Positions 9,245-17,303 of a stretch of DNA of 64,000 nt are shown one piece after another; the stretch's first letter is position 1, and the number at the start of each line of letters is the position of its first letter. Made by a program: the position numbers and the translations under genes. Origin of the DNA: Pythium myriotylum (taxonomy: Eukaryota; Oomycota; Peronosporomycetes; Pythiales; Pythiaceae); contig JALJCQ010000026.1 in assembly GCA_023091665.1 (NCBI GenBank), positions 620,001 through 684,000 on the forward strand, read 5' to 3'. The notes under the pieces were generated by a model, which worked only from the letters and a program-made list of their open reading frames with translations, was not told where the DNA came from and did not search any database.

Positions 9245-10738
9245 CGCTAGATCGGAAGGCTCGAGGGCGAGTTGGGGAATGCGAACACCCTTACTGTTCT
9301 GGATCCCTTGGATGCTCCATTGCGGTGGGTCTTTTTTCTTACTTGGCTTCCGTGTGCGGAATACGCAACCCATGCTGGACCGCCTTCTTCCATCGAATGT
9401 GCCTCGCACAAACCCGAAGTGTGAGCAACATTGCAATGATGGAGGTGTTCGTATGCCAAGCGCGGACGATAAGGGTGATAGTGCCAGTGGTTGCGGATGG
9501 AGAGTCTCCCTTTGTGGGTACATTGAAGACACTTTGATGGAAGACATGAGTGGTCTTCCTTTCCCGCTCGAATCGAAAGCTCCACGCGTCCACGATCCAG
9601 TTGTGGAAGTTTACGTACAACTTTCAGCGCTCCAAGAGCTCTTCAAAAGCAACTGCCAAAGAACGTCTCATCTTCGCCTTGGCTCTTGAATGGGTGGAGG
9701 TGCACGTTTTTCTATAGAAGAACGAAGCCACAGCGAGTTTGTTTGGCCTTGGAACATCGCGAGTGAAATCACCGAGGTCTGCTCCCAAGATCATCGTATC
9801 CGTTATTACCGCAATGCTGAGTTTTCTCGAGCGCAATGGACTCGTACGACCAGATGCAGTAAGAAGCTCTAGTGGCGTCAGTGGTTGATGTCGCATTCCT
9901 CGACGCCACAGCCACGATGAGATGTATTGCCAAGAAACACGTAAACGCGTGTAGCGTCGTGTGATCAACGAACATCACAACATCGTCGCCGCGTATTTCG
10001 ATGTTCTTCCTCCTGCAACTTCAATTCCATCAATCCAGAAGTTGACGTGTTGAGCACGTTCATGAACTTGCCGATCTCTTCATCGAACAATCGGACCTCA
10101 CCCATAAACTCATGGTGGCGCGACGTGACCAACATGAACCTCTGAACGATCACGTTCGAGCTCCAGGAAAGCGCCCGTCTACGTCGAAGGGAGCCGTATT
10201 GTGAAAGGTCTCGTATCATTGATCGATCGTGCGATTGACGAGGCGGAGCTGATCGCTCAAATAATTGTATTGTTCAACATCTCGGTGTTAAAGACGAATT
10301 TCGCGCCTGAAGTCGTTGCTCGGAGAGATCGACAACTGCGCGACACCTGCTCGTCGTCAAAGACCAAGAGGACAATCGATGGATCGTTCAATTGTTTCAA
10401 CAAGCCGAATTGAAGCTGCGACCACAATATTTACGCAATGGGGTCACTTCACCACATGCTTCCCAGTTGTGCTGATACTCGCACCGAGTAAATAACTTTT
10501 GCCGTCGGACTGCGGCTCGAGCCGATACAAGTCCACTGAGTCCGAGCTTCATCAATGAAGAAAACGGGAAAATCGCTCCTTACGATCGAAAAGGTTGCCG
10601 GTATCAGCAAAGATACCGGCAGTTCGATTATGGACGCCAGATTGTGTCCTGGTAATCAATCAACTGACGACCGGATGAAGATATACCTGAGTTTGGTATC
10701 TCAGTCCTTATCTACCTACTTTTGCTAATGAGCTCCTC
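9245..10738. other. Gene-poor 1.5-kb spacer
   Basis: The longest plausible frame is 9965-10219 on the minus strand (84 residues, hydrophilic, no recognised motif). It has no supporting context and is not called as a gene. A short perfect stem-loop lies at 10596-10621. This is where the orientation of the carrier array switches. Confidence 0.45.
10596..10621. repeat. Inverted repeat, 10-bp arms, 6-nt loop
   Basis: TGCCGGTATC at 10596-10605 pairs with GATACCGGCA at 10612-10621. It lies about 120 bp upstream of the plus-strand carrier's ATG. It may be a regulatory dyad or simply a hairpin. Confidence 0.7.
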
Positions 10739-12577
10739 ATGGGTGATTTTGACTCCGCGATACGACGACGACGGTCTCACCATGCTCTCCTGTCCGCCCG
10801 TCGCCACTCACAGTGGTCCAATGCCTTCGGCGCTGAATCTCGTCTGCCACTCGGCGAAGTGAACAGGATGCGGCCGCCACCGCCGCCACCACCAGGAGGA
10901 GCGCGCAAGACTCGACTCGACCTGCTCGACGCCGCGATGCTGATCCTGCCGGCGCCGGAGGACGCCGAGACTGGCGTGACCACAGTTATCAGCGACGACG
11001 ACGAGATCGTCGTCATGGAAGCCTCGGTTCCACGTCGAGGTCGTCGTGCCAAGATCTATGAGGAACTTGCGACGCCGACTGGCTCGCGCCAATCTGACCA
11101 TACTCCACCACTGGGACGGACGCTCGACGTGGGCGAAGTGCTCAGTCGCAGGCGCCGCTTCGTACTCGGAGAGAACCCCGTGGTCTTGTCGTCCAAGCAC
11201 CGTGTGCTCTCCACACTCGCAATCGTCTCGCTGTGCTATTTCACCGTGAGTGGTGGCCCAGCTGGAACCGAGTTAAGCGTCTCGTCCGGTGGCCCGCTTC
11301 TCGCGATTGTTGGCTACGCGGTCATCCCTCTGCTGTTCAATCTTCCGATCACTATTGTTGTCGCAGAGCTATGTACCGCCTTCCCAGAAGATGGTGGATT
11401 CGCCATGTGGGCCCTCAACGCCTGGGGGCCTTTTTGGGGCTTTCTAGAAGGCTACTGGGCGTGGGTCCGCAGCGTCCTGGACAGGATTCTTTACGTCCAA
11501 ATCGTCTACAACTACGTCTTCGACACGGTCGGCTTGTCAATCTCATCGAGCGTACTGCGGTATTTCATCAAGGCCGCCATCGCGATCGTCCTCACGCTTC
11601 CGAGTCTGATGGGTGTGCGCCTGCTCACGTTCGTGCTGGCGTCGATCCTCGCTCTTGTTTCACTTTCCTGGGTTGTGTTTTCTGTGTGGGGGTTTGCCAA
11701 GATCGATAAGACATCTCATTTCGGCGACGTTCGACTCTCCAGCATTCGTTTTCCGACTGAAGGAACCAATGGAAGCAGAATAAGCGATTCAGGCACAGTG
11801 ACGGTATCCGGTTCGTGGGACGTCGACGTGCCTCTTTACATTTGCTCGCTCTTCTCGAGTTTCGACGGCTTCTACCTAGCGTCCGTCTTCGGCGGCGAAG
11901 TGAGTAACCCTGCACGAACATATCCACGTGCGTTCTTGCTCAGCTTCGTGACTATGTGGATCCTGTATCTTCTCGTAATGCTCGCAGCCGCCGGTGCCAA
12001 CAGCCCACACTGGTCTACGTGGGGGGACTACGCGTACATCGACACGATCTCGTTCGGAATCGGCCGGTCGGCTCTCCACACCATTACAGTCGTCGGTGCG
12101 ATCTTCGGGGCTGCAGGCATGTACTTGGCAGAACTCTTCTGCGAGGCATACCAGGTCTCAGGGATGGCAGAGTGTGGCCTCGCTCCAGTGCTGTTCAAGC
12201 AGAGAGACCGCCGATTTAACATGCCTCGTGTCTCCATCGCATTTAGCCTTGCAGTAGTTCTCCTAGGCTTAGCCTTCGACCTCGGCGCCGTTCTGGACGT
12301 GAGCAACGCGCTTTCGGCCATTGTGGAGCTCGTGATCGTCGCTACAGTCATCAAGCTGAGGTACACATTACCGTTCGTCCCGCGGCCAACAAAAGTTCCT
12401 GGTGGCATGTTTCTGCTTTGCACCGTGCTCGTGCTGCCGTCCCTGCTGCTCGCGTATTTTGTCGGGAAGGCCCTGGCGGACCTAAATTCCGCGCTTGTGC
12501 TCGGTATTGTGACACTTGTCGGCGCTGCTTGTGGTGCTTGGCAGCGCCGCCAAATGCACCGGCGAGCAGGCATTTAG
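10739..12577 (+). CDS. APC-superfamily PUT-like transporter, copy 6, with long N-terminal extension
   Basis: A 612-residue carrier in the opposite orientation to the other five. An N-terminal hydrophilic region of about 145 residues includes a run of seven prolines and acidic patches. The membrane core then starts with V-L-S-T-L-A-I-V-S-L-C-Y and G-G-P-A-G-T-E, closer to the plant PUT G-G-P-x-G-x-E than its neighbours are. It is followed by F-P-E-D-G-G-F, L-N-A-W-G-P-F-W-G-F and F-G-G-E-V-S-N-P-A-R-T-Y-P-R-A. The first ATG at 10739 was used. A second in-frame ATG just before the proline run (10868) is an alternative start. It differs most from the others in the loop before the G-G-E-V motif, so it is probably the oldest or most divergent member. 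Confidence 0.85.
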   Translation: MGDFDSAIRRRRSHHALLSARRHSQWSNAFGAESRLPLGEVNRMRPPPPPPPGGARKTRLDLLDAAMLILPAPEDAETGVTTVISDDDEIVVMEASVPRRGRRAKIYEELATPTGSRQSDHTPPLGRTLDVGEVLSRRRRFVLGENPVVLSSKHRVLSTLAIVSLCYFTVSGGPAGTELSVSSGGPLLAIVGYAVIPLLFNLPITIVVAELCTAFPEDGGFAMWALNAWGPFWGFLEGYWAWVRSVLDRILYVQIVYNYVFDTVGLSISSSVLRYFIKAAIAIVLTLPSLMGVRLLTFVLASILALVSLSWVVFSVWGFAKIDKTSHFGDVRLSSIRFPTEGTNGSRISDSGTVTVSGSWDVDVPLYICSLFSSFDGFYLASVFGGEVSNPARTYPRAFLLSFVTMWILYLLVMLAAAGANSPHWSTWGDYAYIDTISFGIGRSALHTITVVGAIFGAAGMYLAELFCEAYQVSGMAECGLAPVLFKQRDRRFNMPRVSIAFSLAVVLLGLAFDLGAVLDVSNALSAIVELVIVATVIKLRYTLPFVPRPTKVPGGMFLLCTVLVLPSLLLAYFVGKALADLNSALVLGIVTLVGAACGAWQRRQMHRRAGI

Positions 12578-12600
12578 AAGATCCAGTCAGCACTGTACGC

Positions 12601-13827
12601 TCACTTAGTTTTATTCGACGAATCCGATTGCCTATCTGCCTCTGTGTTTGCGAGCTGTAAGATCGGCCCCACGCACGTGGCCTCCCACCGAAGAATAGCC
12701 ACGAGAATATCCATCGACCACGTGCTCGCGTACTTCGCCGTGCCGTTGCCGACGCGCCCACCAAAGCTCACGTGGCATCCTGATTCCACGAGAATGTCAC
12801 CGTCGGAGCCTCGCCATGTTCGAGGAGAGAGCGTGAGCCCATAGAAGACGCTTACGTACGAGTAGTTCGGACCGAGATACTGCCGCAGCAGCTGCGGGTC
12901 TGTCGGGTCGAGCGTGCGCTGGGCAATGACGTAGCCGTCACGGCCGTTACGGACGCGCAGGAGCAAGTAGATGGTGCAGTAGTTGCATGGATCGCCCGGG
13001 AAGACGAGGTTTCGTGCGCAGATCAAGGTCGAGTCGTTGATGCGGCGCAGGATGCGCATCTTGTGCTTCTGCGGCATGACGTCGTTGACGTGGTGGCCGT
13101 CGCTCTGCACGGCCCACGTGCGCGCAGCGATGATGTTGACGTTGTCGCGAAGTATCTCTTTCCGAAAGACAAAGTCAAGCCACGTGCCGTTGACCATGCG
13201 TGCGTCTCGCCAGCCGAGCACCTGGTTGGCGTTGGCGAGGTACTTTTCCGCGGCGTTGGAGGCTGCAAGGACCTCCGCGTACGGTTGGCGCACGAGCGAG
13301 GAGACGTCACTGGTCGCAGAGAGCTGCGGCAGAAGTGGGAGGATGCGGTCGACCCAGGCGTAGTCGTCCTCGTGAGGCAGCGACATGAGCGTCGACTCAA
13401 ACTCGGGCGAGTCCGAGCTCTCGACGTCCACTCGAAGATCCTCGAGGCCGATTCGGATCGATTGAAGCGATCGCTCGAACTCGGTCAGTCGTCGTCGCAG
13501 CGAGACGCGCTCTTGCAGGAGCTGCAGCTCGGTCTCTCGTAGTCGCAGCAGCGTGGCGTCGACGGCGTCGGGGGATTTCTCGTCGGGCAGTTGCTCGTCA
13601 GCGCCTTTGCGTCGCTCTCGCGCGCGTCTCATGGACTCGCGGTTGCGCGCGCGGCGACGGAGGATCTGGAGGCGTCTGCACGCCGAGAGTCCGTCGAGCG
13701 ACTGCGCTTTGCCTCCGCCTCGGCGGCCAGCGGCGTCGACGCAAGCAGGCAGCTTCGTGGGCGCGTAGAGAGGCGTCGACGGGGCCAGCAGCGCGAGGAT
13801 CTGGTCGTGGTCGACGCCGCTGAGCAT
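12601..13827 (-). CDS. bZIP transcription factor with conserved C-terminal module (bZIP-1)
   Basis: A 408-residue protein from the ATG at 13827. The basic region at residues about 57-75 reads A-R-N-R-E-S-M-R-R-A-R, satisfying N-x7-R with Asn at about 62. It is followed by a heptad-rich helical stretch with L-R-E-T-E-L and L-L-Q-E-R-V. Residues about 185-400 form the module shared by all bZIPs in this window: V-L-G-W near the start, F-V-F-R-K-E, R-I-N-D-S, L-L-R-V-R, C-H-V-S-F-G-G-R and a final L-R-W-E. It is expected to act as a nuclear dimer on DNA. It stands head-to-head with the next gene, about 450 bp apart, and the two are each other's closest relatives here (both have F-G-G-R-x-G-N-G-T). 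The stop lies 23 bp from that of the upstream carrier, so the two genes are convergent. Confidence 0.85.
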   Translation of the reverse strand: MLSGVDHDQILALLAPSTPLYAPTKLPACVDAAGRRGGGKAQSLDGLSACRRLQILRRRARNRESMRRARERRKGADEQLPDEKSPDAVDATLLRLRETELQLLQERVSLRRRLTEFERSLQSIRIGLEDLRVDVESSDSPEFESTLMSLPHEDDYAWVDRILPLLPQLSATSDVSSLVRQPYAEVLAASNAAEKYLANANQVLGWRDARMVNGTWLDFVFRKEILRDNVNIIAARTWAVQSDGHHVNDVMPQKHKMRILRRINDSTLICARNLVFPGDPCNYCTIYLLLRVRNGRDGYVIAQRTLDPTDPQLLRQYLGPNYSYVSVFYGLTLSPRTWRGSDGDILVESGCHVSFGGRVGNGTAKYASTWSMDILVAILRWEATCVGPILQLANTEADRQSDSSNKTK

Positions 13828-14279
13828 CTCGTCGACGGCGAGCGCGCCGCGCTCCGAAGCCGCGAGCGTCGCGCGCAAAGACGTGGCGGCGAGTGCGCGC
13901 GGCGCGGAGGAAGCCGCTCTGCGCGCGGAGGCGGAGGCGGAGGCACGGCGCGAGCGAGCGCATCAGAGATATCAAGTTGATGTTGCCGGAGATTTATCCA
14001 TATTGTTTGGAGAATCCAGAAGACGGTGGAATATTTATGCAGTGAAGGCGATATATTTCCAAAAGAGGTTTTTTTAGTATCGAATTATGAAGGCTTACCT
14101 ACCGTTTTTTGAAACTTCCCGCCTCCTTGCGGCATTCCGAGATACAGGAGATCCGCGCTTCGTCGCAGCTCGAAGAGAGAGAGAGAGAGAGCGTCCCGAT
14201 CGACTGGTGATTGCCGGGTCGTATTGTAACCCTCAAAAGTGTTCGCTCTCTCTCGGCGCCTTCACGACGCTATGAACCC
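13828..14279. promoter_or_regulatory. Divergent promoter region of two bZIP genes
   Basis: About 450 bp separate the start codons of two head-to-head bZIP genes. The bZIP-1 side is G+C-rich and the middle (13980-14110) is AT-rich. A GA-dinucleotide run lies at about 14170-14190. No TATA or Inr match is clear. Confidence 0.45.
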
Positions 14280-15629
14280 ATGGTGTACACTTTTGTGGCA
14301 CCGCGCTGCTCTGGCTGGAAGGCCTTTTCGGCCAATCCGCTCGGCTCCATGGAGCTCCACGCCGCCGCCGACGCCCGCGGCGCGCGCTGGGCGACGGCGC
14401 CCCTCGTCGGCGCCGTCGCTGCTCAGCAGGCAGCGCCTGTCTCTCCCCCACGCCCCGCGGAGCCGCAGCGCTCGCCGCACAGCGTCAGCGAGTTCGTCGA
14501 CGCCGTCAAAGTCGAGCCGGCCAAGCGCCAGCTCAGCGCGCTCGAGCTCAAGCGCCTGCGCAACCGCGAGTGCATGCGCCGCTCGCGGCTGCGCAAGATG
14601 GGCGAGGTCTCGGCCATGAAGGCGCAGATCGCCGAGCTCGAAGAGACGCTGCGCCGCCTCCAAGTCAAGAAGAGCGAGGCCATGGCCGCGGTCGCCAGCG
14701 ACAGCGACGCGCTCGCCAACGCGTCCGCGAGCCGACTGATCGACGCGCTCCAGCGCGAGAACTTCCGTCTGCGCGACGAGATCCGAGAGAAAGACAAGTT
14801 CCGCGACGTCATCGCGCCGCTGCTCGAGCAGGAAGAGCAGCGCATCATCCTCGACGAGCAGCAGCGCGTCCGCGAAGAGCTCTACACCGACCAGTTCTCA
14901 TGGCTGCGCCACGTGGTGCCGCTGCTCGGACTCAAGTCGATGGCTGCAGCCGACGTCGCGGCGCTCGTGCGCGAGAGTTGCGACGAAATCCTCTCGAGCG
15001 CTCGCCGCGCAGATGTCAGCATCGAGAACCCCAACCGCGTGCTCGGGTGGAGCGACAAACGCATCGTCGACGACCACTACGTGCACTTTATGTTCGGCAA
15101 AGACTTTGCGCACCAGAGCGTCGAGGAAGTGACAATGAAGTCGTGGGAGACGTCCAGCGACCTCGACAAGATCAACGCCTTCCAGCCGCGGCAGCAGCAC
15201 ATGGTGTGTCTCCAGCGCTGGGGCGACGACGCGATCGTCTTGGCACGCAACCTCAACGTCCCGCAGCGCTGCAGCGACGGCTCGGAGCTCGAGCGCAACT
15301 ACTGCAGTGTCTTTCTTGTGTTTCGACTACAGACGCCAACGGGTTTCGTGGTCGGCACGAAAACGCTCATGCACAGCAAGGTCCAGGAGGCGTTGATGCT
15401 CGCGGGAGAGTACCGCGTCACGTACGTCGATCTCTGCTACGGACTGCTCTTCACGCCGCTCTCGCCCGCGTCTCCGGTCGGCTGCAACGTCCGTTTCGGT
15501 GGCCGCGGAGGCAACGGCACCCGCGTCTACGCGCAGGTGTGTGCCATGGACGTGCTGCTGGCCACGCTGCGTTGGGAGAACCACTGCATCGCGCCGCTCA
15601 ACCGACTCACGACCTCGGCGATGCGCTAG
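14280..15629 (+). CDS. bZIP transcription factor with conserved C-terminal module (bZIP-2)
   Basis: A 449-residue protein if translation begins at the ATG at 14280; an ATG at 14349 would remove 23 residues. The basic region near residues 90-105 is R-N-R-E-C-M-R-R-S-R-L-R, with Asn at about 95 and the N-x7-R spacing intact. A long coiled coil follows, with L-E-E-T-L-R-R-L and further leucine-rich helix to about residue 220. The C-terminal module has N-R-V-L-G-W, F-M-F-G-K-D-F, L-A-R-N-L, F-L-V-F-R-L, C-N-V-R-F-G-G-R and L-R-W-E. It shares with bZIP-1 an A-R-N-L-x-x-P stretch and F-G-G-R-x-G-N-G-T, supporting origin by inverted duplication. Target genes are unknown. Confidence 0.85.
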   Translation: MVYTFVAPRCSGWKAFSANPLGSMELHAAADARGARWATAPLVGAVAAQQAAPVSPPRPAEPQRSPHSVSEFVDAVKVEPAKRQLSALELKRLRNRECMRRSRLRKMGEVSAMKAQIAELEETLRRLQVKKSEAMAAVASDSDALANASASRLIDALQRENFRLRDEIREKDKFRDVIAPLLEQEEQRIILDEQQRVREELYTDQFSWLRHVVPLLGLKSMAAADVAALVRESCDEILSSARRADVSIENPNRVLGWSDKRIVDDHYVHFMFGKDFAHQSVEEVTMKSWETSSDLDKINAFQPRQQHMVCLQRWGDDAIVLARNLNVPQRCSDGSELERNYCSVFLVFRLQTPTGFVVGTKTLMHSKVQEALMLAGEYRVTYVDLCYGLLFTPLSPASPVGCNVRFGGRGGNGTRVYAQVCAMDVLLATLRWENHCIAPLNRLTTSAMR

Positions 15630-16117
15630 TCGCGTGTCTTTCGCACCCGCAGCAACGCCCGAGGACTCGAGTTCGCCTCGCCCATGTCGCGAAGATTCGA
15701 CATTGTCCGCTCTGATTCGTCTCCAGCGATCAACCCGATCCGCCAGACGTTTCTCTCCGCGTGAGACGACGCGACCCAGAGACAATCCCGATTTAAGGTA
15801 CGATCCTCGTCGTCAATGGGAGCCAACGCATCCTCCCGAGGCAGTCGACCGACGCGGATGTCAAAAAGTCAAGCGACGACAGTCCCACTTGCACTTCTTC
15901 TCTGACGCGTTGGGATCCGCGGCGGGCCTGCTCGGATAGAATGTATTTGTTGTCAGAGGTATCTCAAATATACGATTTGTATACTCCGTTGAAGATGATC
16001 CTGATAACCAAACGCATTTCATCAAACCCAAGAGGTCCTCCGGGTTGACTCCACCCGATCGATTACCATCGTCTGAGTCTGACTTAGGCCCACTTCGGCT
16101 TCCCTCCTCCCTCTTCC
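15630..16117. other. Intergenic region between bZIP-2 and bZIP-3
   Basis: 488 bp, AT-rich at 15940-16030. It is presumably the 3' end of bZIP-2 and the promoter of bZIP-3. No further element is recognised. Confidence 0.4.
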
Positions 16118-17303
16118 ATGAGCGTCCGCACGCCGCCGCCGCCGAGCCCGTCGCTGGAAGACGCCTGGACGGACGGCGACGCCTTCAGCCCCACGACCGA
16201 CATGTACGACGCCGTCGCGCTGCGGCGCCAGCGCAACCGCGAGTCCATGCGCCGCATGCGGCAGCGCGCAAAGGTACGGCCTGTCTCTTCGATCGTCAGT
16301 CGCGACGCGACGCTCACCGACGCGCTCGCGCATCCTACAGGACACGCTCATGGAGCTGCGCGCGACGCTCGCGGCGCTCGAAGCCCACTACGCCAAGCTC
16401 ATGGCGCCGCACGAAGAGGCCCCGCGCAGCGCGCACGCCGACCGCCTCCGCGCGCGGCTCCAGCAGCTCGTGCAGCTGCGGAGGTCGCTCGAGGCCGAGA
16501 ACGGCGCCGCGCGCGCCGTGCTCGAGCAAAAGGCAGTGCTGCAGCGCGAGCTGCGGCAGCTGCTGGACGAGACGCCGCTCGACGAGATGGTGAACGAGAA
16601 GCTGTCGCTGCTCGGCCCGCGAGACGGCTTCTCGCCGCTGGCGCCGGCGCAGGCCGAGGCGCTCGTGGCCGGCTTCTGCGCCGAACTCGCTCGCGTGCAG
16701 CTGGCGGCGCGAACGCAGGCAGCCGCAGCGCCGCTCGAGGTCTTCGGCTGGCAGACGCGGCGCCACGTCGACGCGACCACGAACGAGATGCACTTCGAGT
16801 TCACCAAGCGCTTCGAGCACCTCACGGCCACGGAAATGACGGCGCGCGCGTGGGCGCAGGCCATGGACGTCGCCCACTTCCGCGCGACCGAGCGCCACCT
16901 GCACATCCGCCGGCTTGAGTTCCTGCAGCACATCTCGCCCGACGTCAAGGTGCTCGTGCGCGAGATCGAGCACCCGGTCGACCATACGATCTTCCGCACC
17001 AACTACCTCACGTTCAAGCGCGCGACATCCGACGGCACCGGCTTCGTTGTCGGCATGCAAAGTCTCAACCCACAGCCCAACGAACTCGATGCGCTGCGTG
17101 ACGAGCATGAGCGCGTGGTCTGGATTGACGTGGCCGTGAGCGTCGAACTCGTGGCCTGTGGCACCGATTCCTGTCGTGTGAGCTGGCGTGGTCGCACCAA
17201 CTACAAGTCGCCGCAGTATGCGGCTGAGAACGCTGTCAAGTTCCTCATGGGGCTGCTGCGTTGGGAGGCTGCGGTTGTGGGGCCGCTGATCCAGCTCTTT
17301 TAG
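16118..17303 (+). CDS. bZIP transcription factor, two exons (bZIP-3)
   Basis: Exon 1 (16118-16273, 52 residues) ends just after the basic region R-N-R-E-S-M-R-R-M-R-Q-R (Asn 40). A 67-bp intron (16274-16340, GTACGG..CTACAG) is followed by exon 2 (16341-17303), which begins the zipper (L-R-A-T-L-A-A-L-E-A-H-Y). The product is 372 residues. The C-terminal module includes V-F-G-W, F-E-F-T-K-R-F-E-H, L-V-R-E-I-E-H-P, L-T-F-K-R and L-L-R-W-E. Without splicing, neither frame contains both the basic region and the zipper, so the intron is well supported. Its stop codon overlaps the stop codon of the opposite-strand RGS gene by two bases. Confidence 0.88.
16274..16340 (+). other. 67-bp intron separating basic region from zipper in bZIP-3
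   Basis: GTACGG donor, CTACAG acceptor, phase 0. Removing it fuses the basic region to the leucine zipper in frame. Confidence 0.85.

Noticed and set aside
9965..10219. 84-residue minus-strand frame
   Set aside because: Hydrophilic with no family signature and no promoter support. It may be a remnant but cannot be supported.
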